Source: Roseiarcus sp050012775
GTDB taxonomy: Bacteria > Pseudomonadota > Alphaproteobacteria > Rhizobiales > Beijerinckiaceae
Assembly: GCA_050012775.1 (NCBI GenBank)
Contig: JBEKGN010000014.1
Span: 62,001 to 126,000 of the forward strand
Reading direction: 5' to 3'
DNA length: 64,000 nt
Shown: piece after piece, positions 8,221 to 16,276 of the stretch
How the letters are laid out: each line of letters begins with the position of its first letter
Numbering within the stretch: the stretch's first letter is position 1
Position numbers and translations under genes: made by a program
Notes under the pieces: model-generated
Told to the model about the DNA's origin: nothing
The model's database searches: none
Seen by the model: only the letters and a program-made list of their open reading frames with translations

Positions 8221-9516
8221 ATGACGACGAAGCATATCAAGGGTTCTGGCGGCGTTTCGCGTCGCAACGTGCTGAGAGGCGCAGGCGCGCTGGCCGGCGC
8301 GGCGGCCGGGTCGACCGCGATCACCGGCTTTCCCGCGGTATGGGCGGCCGAGGAGAAAGTGCTGCGCTATCTCGGCACCGCGGTGAATCAATCCGATGAC
8401 ATCACCAAGAAAGTGAAGGCCGACACCGGCATCACCATCCAAAACATCGTCGCGACGACCGACGACGTCACCAAGCGCGTCATCACCCAGCCGAACTCGT
8501 TCGACATTCTCGACACCGAATATTTCAGCCTGAAGAAGCTGGTGCCGTCGGGCAACATCCTCGCGATGGACGCCAAGAAGATCAAGGAGTTCGACAATAT
8601 CACGCCGATTTTCACCAAGGGCCAACTGCCCAACGGCAAGGTCATCGGCGATCAGGGCACGGCGCCCAAGAAAGTCATGTTCCTCGAAGGGCCGCATTCG
8701 ACGAAGTTCTCGAAGACTCCCACCGAGTGGGTGACCCTGATTCCGACCGTTTACAACGCCGACACGCTCGGCATCCGCCCCGATCTGATCAAGCGCCCGA
8801 TCAACAATTGGTCGGAGCTGCTCAATCCGGAGTTCAAGGGCAAGGCGGCGATCCTCAATATTCCCTCGATCGGCATCATGGACGCGGCGATGGTCGTCGA
8901 GTCGCTTGGCAAGTATAAGTATCCCGACAAGGGCAACATGACGAGGGCCGAGATCGACATGACGATGGGGGTTCTCACCGAAGCCAAGAAGGCCGGACAG
9001 TTCCGCGCCTTCTGGAAAGACTTCAACGAGAGCGTCAATCTGATGGCGTCGGGAGAAACGGTGATTCAGTCGATGTGGTCGCCCGCCGTGACCGCCGTGC
9101 GCTCCAAGGGCATTCCCTGCATCTTCCAACCGTTGAAGGAAGGCTATCGCTCCTGGGCGTCGGGCTTCTGCCTTTCCAAGGGAACGACATCCAAACAGGC
9201 GGAATGGGCCTACGAGTTCGTCAATTGGTATCTGTCGGGATGGGCCGGCGCCTATCTCAATCGGCAGGGCTATTATTCGGCTGTCCTGTCGACCGCCAAA
9301 GCCAATATGGAGCCCTACGAATGGGCCTATTGGATGGAAGGCAAGCCCGCCGAGAAGGACATCCACGCGCCCGACGGCTCGCTGCTGGAAAAGGCCGGAG
9401 CGACGCGCGACGGCGGCTCTTACGAAGACCGCATGGGCAATGTCGCGTGCTGGAACGCGGTGATGGACGAAAACGACTACATGGTCCGCAAATGGAACGA
9501 GTTCATCGCGGCGTAG
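8221..9516 (+). CDS. Tat-exported ABC transporter substrate-binding protein
   Basis: The predicted 431-residue periplasmic binding protein belongs to the PotD/extracellular solute-binding group. It has a twin-arginine signal peptide (SRRNVLRGAGALAGAAAG near residues 13-30) ending about FPAVWAAE. Tat export implies folding before secretion. The start at 8221 follows AGAGGAG at good distance, which excludes the in-frame upstream codon. It lies 31 bases after the ATPase gene and is followed by a 263-base gap holding a palindromic repeat pair before the permease genes. That arrangement could raise its expression relative to the membrane subunits. The ligand cannot be read from the sequence. Confidence 0.9.
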   Translation: MTTKHIKGSGGVSRRNVLRGAGALAGAAAGSTAITGFPAVWAAEEKVLRYLGTAVNQSDDITKKVKADTGITIQNIVATTDDVTKRVITQPNSFDILDTEYFSLKKLVPSGNILAMDAKKIKEFDNITPIFTKGQLPNGKVIGDQGTAPKKVMFLEGPHSTKFSKTPTEWVTLIPTVYNADTLGIRPDLIKRPINNWSELLNPEFKGKAAILNIPSIGIMDAAMVVESLGKYKYPDKGNMTRAEIDMTMGVLTEAKKAGQFRAFWKDFNESVNLMASGETVIQSMWSPAVTAVRSKGIPCIFQPLKEGYRSWASGFCLSKGTTSKQAEWAYEFVNWYLSGWAGAYLNRQGYYSAVLSTAKANMEPYEWAYWMEGKPAEKDIHAPDGSLLEKAGATRDGGSYEDRMGNVACWNAVMDENDYMVRKWNEFIAA

Positions 9517-9598
9517 TCGAACCGAAGCGGAAGGCTTCTCTTCTCCCGCGAGCGCAAGCGCATTCGCACATTTGGCGAAGTCTGCGGCAAATCACCCA

Positions 9599-9693
9599 GC
9601 CCCTCACCCAACCTCTCCCCGTAAACGGGGAGAGGAGCGAGCGGCGCCCTTCTTCCCCTCTCCCCGTTTACGGGGAGAGGCAGGGTGAGGGGC
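9599..9693. repeat. paired palindromic REP/BIME-like element
   Basis: Two 37-bp arms (9599-9635 and 9657-9693) are inverted copies of each other with two mismatches, separated by 21 bases. Each arm also contains its own 24-bp palindrome (CTCTCCCCG..CGGGGAGAG around a TAAA or TTTA centre), preceded by a CCCCTCACCC tail. This is the structure of REP-pair elements common in rhizobial and methylobacterial genomes. It lies inside an operon, between the binding-protein and first permease genes, where such hairpins can protect the upstream mRNA or attenuate the downstream part. No other copy was seen in this window. Confidence 0.85.
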
Positions 9694-9779
9694 GGGGCGA
9701 GTTTCCGCTCCGTCGCCAGGATGTGAATGTTCGAGAGCGCGAGAAGGAGTGGGAGCGACACACGGATAAAGCGATATTC

Positions 9780-10676
9780 ATGTCGACATCGCGCTCCCAA
9801 ATCGAAAGTCCCGCCGTTCCCGCCTGGCTTCAGGCGGCGCCGTTCGCGCTGGTGTTTCTCGTGTTCTTCGTCCTGCCGCTGGTCTTCGTCGTGATCGTCA
9901 GCTTCTGGGACTACAACGACTACGAGATGCTGCCCGCCTTCACCACGCGCAGCTACGTCGAGAGTTTCGAGGGCTGCTGGACGCAGCTGCCCGATCTCTG
10001 CACCATCCTGAAGACCTATGTCTCGACCGCGAAGTTTTGTTTCATCGTCTGGGCCGCGACCCTCGCCATCGGCTTCACGGTCGCTTACTTTCTCGCCTTT
10101 CACGTGCGCAGCATAACGACGCAGATGGTGTTGTTCCTTCTGTGCACCATCCCATTCTGGACTTCGAACGTCATCCGCATGATATCGTGGATTCCGCTGC
10201 TCGGGCGCAACGGTCTGGTCAATCAGCTGCTGATGAACGCGCATCTGACGGCCACGCCGCTGGAATGGCTGCTCTATTCGCCGTTCTCGGTCGCGCTCGC
10301 CTTCGTCCACCTCTTCACCTTCTTCATGGTCGTGCCGATCTTCAATTCGATGATGCGCATCGATCGCACGCTCATCGAGGCGGCCTATGACTCGGGCGCG
10401 AGCGCTTGGCAGACGCTGTGGAGCGTCGTCGTCCCGCTGTGCAAGCCGGGCATCGTCATCGGCTCGATCTTCGTCGTCACCATCGTCATGGGCGATTTCA
10501 TCACCTTCGGCGTGATGGGCGGCCAGCAGATCGCCTCGGCCGGCAAGGTGGTCGAGACGCGGCTCGACGCGCTGCAATTCCCGCCCGCCGCGGCGAATGC
10601 GGTGATCCTGCTCGGCGTCACGCTGCTCATCATCGTCGCGCTCAATCGCATCGTCGACGTGCGGAAGGAGCTCTAG
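9780..10676 (+). CDS. ABC transporter permease (PotB type)
   Basis: The predicted 298-residue inner-membrane permease has about six transmembrane segments, starting at residue 20. The EAA loop that contacts the ATPase (EAAYDSGASAWQTLWSVVVP) is clear. It is one half of the heterodimeric channel with the next gene. The ATG at 9780 is chosen because it immediately precedes the membrane domain; the frame is open far upstream through the repeat element but not protein-like there. The stop is two bases before the start of the next permease gene. Confidence 0.9.
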   Translation: MSTSRSQIESPAVPAWLQAAPFALVFLVFFVLPLVFVVIVSFWDYNDYEMLPAFTTRSYVESFEGCWTQLPDLCTILKTYVSTAKFCFIVWAATLAIGFTVAYFLAFHVRSITTQMVLFLLCTIPFWTSNVIRMISWIPLLGRNGLVNQLLMNAHLTATPLEWLLYSPFSVALAFVHLFTFFMVVPIFNSMMRIDRTLIEAAYDSGASAWQTLWSVVVPLCKPGIVIGSIFVVTIVMGDFITFGVMGGQQIASAGKVVETRLDALQFPPAAANAVILLGVTLLIIVALNRIVDVRKEL

Positions 10677-10678
10677 TC

Positions 10679-11563
10679 ATGAGGGAAGGCCGCTCGCCCG
10701 CGTTTTATGCGCTCGCCGTCTTTTTCGCGGCCTTCGTGCTGTTCCTCTACGGGCCGATGATCGTCATTTTCATCCTTTCGTTCCAGGGGCCGTCCGGCGG
10801 GCTGACGTTTCCGATGAACGGCGTGTCGCTGCATTGGTTCGAGCGCCTCTGGCAGGGCGGCGGCATCGTCGACATCGCCGGCGCCTTCAAGCGCTCGTTG
10901 CAGCTCGGAATCGTGGTGATGATCCTCACGGTGGCGCTGTCGCTGAGCGCGGGCCTCGCCTTCCGCAAGCGCTTCTTCGGCGCGGGCGCGCTGTTCTTCG
11001 TCGCGGTGGCGAGCCTCATCGTGCCCTCGATCGTCACCTCGCTCGGCATCGCCCTGGAATTCCGCCTGCTCGACGATTTCCTCAAGAGCCACGGCCCCGC
11101 CTTGATCGCCGACGGTCTGACGACGACGATGGGCCTCTTCACCTCGGGGCTGGGGGCGCATCTGACCTGGACGCTGCCGTTCGGCCTGCTGGTGATGTTC
11201 GCGATCTTCAACCGCTTCGATCAGCGCTACGAGGAGGCGGCGCGCGATCTCGGCGCGACGCCGTGGCAGACGCTGCGCCACGTCGTCCTGCCGATCATCC
11301 TGCCCTCGGTGATCGGCGTCGGCCTGTTCGGCTTCACCTTGTCCTGGGACGAAATCGCGCGATCGAGCCAGGCGATCGGCGAGCGCAACACGCTGCCGAT
11401 GGAATTGCAGGCGCTGACCACCACGGTGACGACTCCGGACATCTATGCGCTCGGCACGGCGACGACGGGCGTTTCGTTCCTCGTCATCGCTCTCGCGCTC
11501 GGCGCCATCGCGATCCTGCGCGCGCGCCAGGCGCGTCACGGCTCCGACGCCGGTCAGGCGTGA
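10679..11563 (+). CDS. ABC transporter permease (PotC type)
   Basis: This is the second 294-residue permease, with six predicted transmembrane segments and an EAA motif (EAARDLGATPWQTLRHVVLP). With the preceding PotB-type protein it forms the translocation path, driven by the ATPase encoded at 7182 and fed by the Tat-exported binding protein. The genes are two bases apart and the following racemase starts six bases after this stop, so all are one transcription unit. Confidence 0.9.
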   Translation: MREGRSPAFYALAVFFAAFVLFLYGPMIVIFILSFQGPSGGLTFPMNGVSLHWFERLWQGGGIVDIAGAFKRSLQLGIVVMILTVALSLSAGLAFRKRFFGAGALFFVAVASLIVPSIVTSLGIALEFRLLDDFLKSHGPALIADGLTTTMGLFTSGLGAHLTWTLPFGLLVMFAIFNRFDQRYEEAARDLGATPWQTLRHVVLPIILPSVIGVGLFGFTLSWDEIARSSQAIGERNTLPMELQALTTTVTTPDIYALGTATTGVSFLVIALALGAIAILRARQARHGSDAGQA

Positions 11564-11569
11564 GGCGTC

Positions 11570-12304
11570 ATGCGGCTGCTCCTGGTCAATCCCAACACCT
11601 CGGCGAACATGACCGCGCGCATCGGCGCCGCGGCCAGCGCCGCGGCCGCGCCGCGAACCAAAGTCCGCGCGGTCAACCCGACGAGCGGCCCGGCCTCGAT
11701 CGAAGGCTATTTCGACGAAGCCTTCGCCGCGCCGGGCGTGCTCGAGGAAATCGTCAAAGGCGAGGCCGAAGGCTTCGACGCCTTCGTCATCGCCTGTTTC
11801 GACGACACCGCGCTCGAAGCGGCGCGTTGCGTCGCGAGCGGGCCGGTCGTGGGCATCGGCGAGGCGGCGTTTCACATCGCCGCGCTCGTCGCGCATCGCT
11901 TCAGCGTCGTGACGACGCTGTCGCGCTCGATCGCGCCGATCGAGGCCAATCTGATGAAATACGGCCTCGACCGGCGCTGCGCGCGGGTGCGCGCCTGTGA
12001 AGTGCCCGTGCTCGCGCTCGACGATCCCGCTTCGGGCGCCTGCGAGCGCTTGTCGGCGGAGATCGAGCGCGCCAAAGGGGAGGAGGGGGCCGAGGCGATC
12101 GTGCTCGGCTGCGCCGGCATGGCCGACCTCGCCGCCTCGCTTTCGCGCCGGCACGGGCTGCCGGTGATCGACGGCGTCGCCGCGGCGGTGAAGCTCGCCG
12201 AGGCGCTGGTGGGTCTGGGGCTCGCGACCTCGAAGCTGGGTCCCTACGCCCGGCCGCTGCCGAAGGCGTTTGCGGGGGCGTTCGCGGGGTTGTCTTCCGG
12301 GTAG
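11570..12304 (+). CDS. aspartate/glutamate/hydantoin racemase family protein
   Basis: The predicted 244-residue cytoplasmic enzyme has the two catalytic cysteines of the Asp/Glu/hydantoin racemase superfamily: C76 in IACFDDT and C181 in LGCAGM. The family N-terminus is LLVNPNTS. Such enzymes racemise amino acids, hydantoins or allantoin, or isomerise related acids such as maleate. Being the fifth gene of the importer operon, it probably acts on the imported compound or a breakdown product. Which of the superfamily reactions it performs cannot be told from the sequence; hydantoin or allantoin racemase would fit the stand-alone allophanate hydrolase about 4 kb further on. Confidence 0.82.
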   Translation: MRLLLVNPNTSANMTARIGAAASAAAAPRTKVRAVNPTSGPASIEGYFDEAFAAPGVLEEIVKGEAEGFDAFVIACFDDTALEAARCVASGPVVGIGEAAFHIAALVAHRFSVVTTLSRSIAPIEANLMKYGLDRRCARVRACEVPVLALDDPASGACERLSAEIERAKGEEGAEAIVLGCAGMADLAASLSRRHGLPVIDGVAAAVKLAEALVGLGLATSKLGPYARPLPKAFAGAFAGLSSG

Positions 12305-12391
12305 GCCGCCGCCGATCGCGGCTTCGAATTTCATTTGCGCCGCCGCGCCGCCCGGCCGAAAGATGGCGCCTCCCTTCACGCGAGTCGCGCA

Positions 12392-12811
12392 ATGACCGGT
12401 TTCATCGATCCCACCAAGGAAGCCTTCGCGGCGTTCCGCCAGAACGACCGCCCCGGGCCGATCCACATGCTCAATCTCGTGCGCTTGCGCGCGCGGGCCG
12501 TCTATCCCGACGGCCGGGCGGCGACGGGCGCCGAGGCCTACGCCGCCTATGGGCGCGAGAGCGCGCCGGTCTTCGCGCGGCTCGGCGGCGCTGTCATCTG
12601 GCGCGGCCGCTTCGAATTGATGCTGATCGGCCCCAGCGAAGAGCGCTGGGATCGTTGCTTCATCGCGCAATATCCTTCCGTCGCCGCCTTCGTCGAAATG
12701 ATCCGCGATCCCGTCTACCGCGAAGCCGTCAAGCATCGGCAGGCGGCGGTCGAGGATTCCCGGCTGATCCGGCTCGCCGCGGTCGCGCCGGGCGATAATT
12801 TCGGCGAATGA
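12392..12811 (+). CDS. DUF1330-type small protein
   Basis: The predicted 139-residue protein resembles the DUF1330 group of ferredoxin-like (dimeric alpha/beta barrel) proteins. The typical N-terminal strand is GPIHMLNLVRLR (residues 22-33) and the C-terminal segment is FIAQYPSVAAFVEMIRDPVYREAVKHR. The biochemical role of the family is not established. It follows the racemase gene by 87 bases on the same strand and may be the last member of that operon. The ATG at 12392 is chosen because the homologous region starts at once. Confidence 0.75.
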   Translation: MTGFIDPTKEAFAAFRQNDRPGPIHMLNLVRLRARAVYPDGRAATGAEAYAAYGRESAPVFARLGGAVIWRGRFELMLIGPSEERWDRCFIAQYPSVAAFVEMIRDPVYREAVKHRQAAVEDSRLIRLAAVAPGDNFGE

Positions 12812-12925
12812 TCGATTTTTCGCAATAAGCCCCGGAGTGCGGCGAATTCGCCCACGGCGTTTCTTTCGTCATGCTCCCGTGATATCCGCGTGGCGCCGAG
12901 AGTCCCCCTCGCGAGAGCTTGCTCG

Positions 12926-13615
12926 ATGCCGCCGCCTGCCTCCCATTTCGTCAATCGCGCCGGCTGGCTGCGCGCGGCGGTGCTCGGCGCCAACGACGGC
13001 ATCATTTCGACGGCGAGCCTGATCGTCGGCGTCGCCTCGGCCGGCGCGTCGCGCGGCGAAATCCTCACCGCCGCGGTGGCGGGCTGGGCGGCGGGCGCCA
13101 TGGCGATGGCCGCGGGCGAATATGTTTCGGTGAGTTCGCAGGCCGATTCCGAGGCGGCCGATCTCGAACGCGAGCGACATTCGCTGGAGGAAACGCCGGA
13201 AGTCGAAACGCTGGAGCTGACGCTGATCTATCAGCGGCGCGGCCTGGCGCCCGCGCTGGCGCGTCAGGTCGCCGAGGAGCTGATGGCCAAGGACGCCCTC
13301 AGCGCTCATGCGCGCGACGAACTCGGCCTTTCCGACGCCCGCAGCGCCAATCCGATCCTGGCGGCCTTCACCTCGGCGATCAGCTTCTCCGCGGGCGCCG
13401 CGATGCCGACGCTCGCCGCGTTCCTGGCGCCGCGCGAGGCGACGGTCGCGGCGGTTTCTCTCGCGACCCTGGCGGTTCTCGCCGCGCTCGGCGCGCTCGG
13501 CGCCTGGCTCGGCGGCGCGAGAATCGTCAGGCCGACGCTACGCGTCGCGTTCTGGGGCGCGCTGGCGATGGCGGTGACGGCGGGGATCGGCGCGCTGGTC
13601 GGCAAGGCGGTTTGA
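12926..13615 (+). CDS. VIT1/CCC1 family metal transporter
   Basis: The predicted 229-residue membrane protein is like the vacuolar iron transporters and bacterial homologues that move Fe(II) or Mn(II) across membranes. The family signature ANDGIISTASLIVGV (residues 20-34) is followed by a second hydrophobic segment, a soluble helical loop with acidic residues (about 70-120), and three more hydrophobic stretches. The direction and metal cannot be read from the sequence. It is convergent with the isoaspartyl methyltransferase gene, 27 bases apart. Confidence 0.87.
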   Translation: MPPPASHFVNRAGWLRAAVLGANDGIISTASLIVGVASAGASRGEILTAAVAGWAAGAMAMAAGEYVSVSSQADSEAADLERERHSLEETPEVETLELTLIYQRRGLAPALARQVAEELMAKDALSAHARDELGLSDARSANPILAAFTSAISFSAGAAMPTLAAFLAPREATVAAVSLATLAVLAALGALGAWLGGARIVRPTLRVAFWGALAMAVTAGIGALVGKAV

Positions 13616-13642
13616 GGGCGGGAAATTCCGCGAGCGCGAGGC

Positions 13643-14488
13643 TCAGCTCTGATGCCCGCCGGTGAACGGCACGAACGGGATGATCGCGCCGCCGTAAATG
13701 TCCGATCGCGTGACGGCGAAAGCGCCGTCCGGTCCTTGGGTCTTGACCGCCTTGATGACATGCTGCGCGCCGGGCGGCCCGACCGGGATGACCATGATTC
13801 CGCCGGGGACGAGCTGTTGCAGCAGCGGCGGCGGGATATGGTCGATGCCGCAGGTGACGATGATCTTGTCGAACGGCGCCGCCTCCGGCCAGCCGTAATA
13901 GCCGTCGGCGGTCTTGGCCTGAATCGCGCGATACTCGCCATAGCCGCGCGCGATAAGCGAATCATAAAGCGCGCGCGTGCGCCGCGCCAGCGCCGGAATG
14001 ATCTCGATCGACCACAGCCGATCGGTGAGATAGCTCAAATAGGCCGATTGGTAGCCGGACCCCGTGCCGATCTCCAGAACCTTGTCGCCGCGCTTGACGG
14101 CGAGCGTGTTGGTCATGCGCGCGACCGTGTGCGGTCCGGTGATGGTGACGCCGAAACCGATGTTGAGATGATGCCATTCGTAGGCGCGCGAGAGATTGTC
14201 CGCCGTGACGAATTCCTCGCGCGGCGTCATCAGGAAGGCGCGTTTGTCCGCTTCGTCCCAGACGTCGGCGTGCGCGATCAATTGCAGATAGCGATCCCAG
14301 CGCTGCCCAAGGAACCCTAAGTCCTCGCCGCGCTTCTCCCGCATCCAGGCGACGAAGGCCTCGCGGCCGGCCGTCGGCGGCCAAAGGTCCCAGTCGAAGG
14401 GCGCGGAGACGTCGGCGTCGGCGGGCGCGCCGAGGGCCATCCCGGCCGCCGCCGCGGCGGCGCCGTAGAGAAAATCGCGTCGGTTCAT
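13643..14488 (-). CDS. Tat-exported protein-L-isoaspartate O-methyltransferase family protein
   Basis: The predicted 281-residue protein starts with a twin-arginine signal (MNRRDFLYGAAAAAAGMALG) that should send it folded to the periplasm. Residues 85-281 match protein-L-isoaspartate methyltransferase: TPREEFV at 88-94, an IGFGVTITGPHTVARM segment, and SAM-binding motif I EIGTGSGYQ (139-147). Cytoplasmic members use SAM to methylate isoaspartyl residues so damaged proteins can be repaired. Export is unusual because SAM is not expected in the periplasm. Either the signal is only an anchor, the protein is loaded with SAM before export, or the function has changed. It is unlinked to the usual surE. 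Confidence 0.82.
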   Translation of the reverse strand: MNRRDFLYGAAAAAAGMALGAPADADVSAPFDWDLWPPTAGREAFVAWMREKRGEDLGFLGQRWDRYLQLIAHADVWDEADKRAFLMTPREEFVTADNLSRAYEWHHLNIGFGVTITGPHTVARMTNTLAVKRGDKVLEIGTGSGYQSAYLSYLTDRLWSIEIIPALARRTRALYDSLIARGYGEYRAIQAKTADGYYGWPEAAPFDKIIVTCGIDHIPPPLLQQLVPGGIMVIPVGPPGAQHVIKAVKTQGPDGAFAVTRSDIYGGAIIPFVPFTGGHQS

Positions 14489-14741
14489 GGGTCGGTTCTC
14501 GCGGCTCGGCGGGAGGTTGAGGAATTTGCGCGCGAACGCGACGCGGGGCAAGGGCGCGGCGCGCTTTTCGGCGATTTGCGTGATGGGATCATAAGATCGC
14601 TCTGGTCGACAAGCCTCCGATCCTGTAGCCATTCCATACAAGAGCGTAGTCCGCCGGCCACATTGTCGCCGCGGAAATTGAATCCATTCGCGTCTGGGGC
14701 TCCCGCCCGCGGCGCGCGCCCGTTGGCCGGAGAACAGCATC

Positions 14742-15527
14742 GTGACGCACGCCGAGGCCCGGCTTCCCTTGAGCGGTGAATTTCTCAAACCCAACCACGC
14801 CTATGGCGTCGATACGTGTCGGCGCGAATATTACAGCCTGCGCCAGGCGCGCTACGACGCGCTCGGGGACGACATCGACGCCTGGGCCGCCGAGGCCGCG
14901 GCCGAGGGCCGCAAGCTCAAGGTGATCGACGTCGGATCCACCGCCGGCACCTTGTTTCGCCATCTCGAACCGCGGCCGCATTGCGCCAACATCGAAATCG
15001 CCGCGACCGACATCAAGTACGAGCCGCTCTACCGGCGGGAGCGGTACGCTTCGTATACGATGGACGATCTCATGGCCGGCAATCCCAACACCCCGTCGAA
15101 CGCTTTCGACGTCGTGGTCTGCGAACAAGTGCTGGAGCATCTGCCGCGCATCGATGTCGCGATCGCGGCGCTCGAGCGCATGGCCAAGCCCGGCGGGAAA
15201 GTGTGCGTCGGCGTGCCGATCTTCCTTTCGCCGCTCGCCTTCGCGCGAGACGTCTATATCCAGGCGTCGCTGGTTCTGCGGCCGCAAAAGAAGTGGAGCC
15301 ACATTCAGACGTTCTCGCAGCGCTCCTTTCTGCGCCAGTTGCGGCGCCATTCGGGGCTCAAGCTCATCGAGACGCGCGGATTCCGGGTTGTTTCCGGCGG
15401 CCTGCTGCGCCCGCTCGAAAATCACCGCTGGTGGTGGGCCTTCAATCGGCGGCTTGGCGCGCTGGCGCCCTGGGCGTGCGTCGAGATTCAGGCGATTCTG
15501 GAAAAGCCGTCGGCGCCGGGCGCCTGA
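14742..15527 (+). CDS. class I SAM-dependent methyltransferase
   Basis: The predicted 261-residue soluble methyltransferase of the Methyltransf_11 type has motif I as IDVGSTAGTLFRHL (residues 65-78), an acidic end of strand 2 (IAATDIKYE), and DVVVCEQVLEHL at motif IV. The acceptor is unknown. The GTG start at 14742 gives a short N-terminus. It is divergent from the exported isoaspartyl methyltransferase gene and followed after 62 bases by a lipid hydroxylase gene, which might suggest a lipid or glycan substrate, but this is only proximity. Confidence 0.82.
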   Translation: MTHAEARLPLSGEFLKPNHAYGVDTCRREYYSLRQARYDALGDDIDAWAAEAAAEGRKLKVIDVGSTAGTLFRHLEPRPHCANIEIAATDIKYEPLYRRERYASYTMDDLMAGNPNTPSNAFDVVVCEQVLEHLPRIDVAIAALERMAKPGGKVCVGVPIFLSPLAFARDVYIQASLVLRPQKKWSHIQTFSQRSFLRQLRRHSGLKLIETRGFRVVSGGLLRPLENHRWWWAFNRRLGALAPWACVEIQAILEKPSAPGA

Positions 15528-15589
15528 TGGCGTCTCCCGTTCGCGCGCGGTAGGATGAAGCCGCATCGGCCGCAAGGGGAGGGCGCGAA

Positions 15590-16180
15590 ATGCCGCTGGT
15601 ATTTTTCCGTCATGGCGGGACCGCCTTGTTGGCCGTCGGCGTCGTCGCGCTGATCCTCGCCTGGCTCGCGGGCGCGGCGACGCTTTCTCCGATCGAGATC
15701 GTCCTCGGCGCGCTGCTCTTTTATGTCAGCGAATACCTGATGCACCGCTTCGCCTTCCATGCGGCGCCGGCGCCCTGGGCATTCGTGCGCAAGCTGCAAC
15801 ATCGCCTGCATTACGATCATCACGCCGAGCCGAATCGGCTCGATCTCCTGTTCCTGCCGGTGTGGTTCCTGGCGCCCAATCTCCTGGGCACGGCGGCGCT
15901 GGTGGCGCTGATTCTCGGCGTCAAGGCCGTCGCCTCCGTCCTGCTCGGCGTGATGCTGGCGATGCTGCACTACGAATGGGTGCATTACGTCGCGCATATC
16001 CCTTATCAGCCGCTGACGCCGCTCGGCCGCTGGATCAAGCAATATCACCTTCGCCATCACTTCATCAGCGAGAAGCTCTGGTTCGGCGTCAGCAATCCCT
16101 CGCTCGACGTCGTGTTCGGCACCTACGGGAAAGCGAGGGACGTCGAAAGAAGCGCGACGACGCGCAAACTCCATTCGTGA
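15590..16180 (+). CDS. fatty acid hydroxylase / sterol desaturase family membrane protein
   Basis: The predicted 196-residue membrane protein has di-iron histidine clusters HRFAFH, HRLHYDHH, HYEWVHYVAH and HLRHHF embedded between hydrophobic segments, typical of the fatty acid hydroxylase superfamily. It follows a methyltransferase gene on the same strand. It is a distant relative of the protein encoded at 5428-5997, with the same layout but different spacing and sequence between the clusters, so the two probably have different lipid substrates. Confidence 0.85.
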   Translation: MPLVFFRHGGTALLAVGVVALILAWLAGAATLSPIEIVLGALLFYVSEYLMHRFAFHAAPAPWAFVRKLQHRLHYDHHAEPNRLDLLFLPVWFLAPNLLGTAALVALILGVKAVASVLLGVMLAMLHYEWVHYVAHIPYQPLTPLGRWIKQYHLRHHFISEKLWFGVSNPSLDVVFGTYGKARDVERSATTRKLHS

Positions 16181-16276
16181 TCGGGACGGCTCGGCTCGCA
16201 CGGTTCTTGCTAGCCTCGAATTGCAAGCCTGAAATCGACTGCCGCGCGCCCCGCGCGCGGGAAGCGGAGACCCCCT

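Noticed and set aside
10673..12736. Minus-strand frame of nearly 690 codons opposite the permease, racemase and DUF1330 genes
   Set aside because: Arginine- and glutamate-rich with no motif; the plus-strand genes have intact family motifs.
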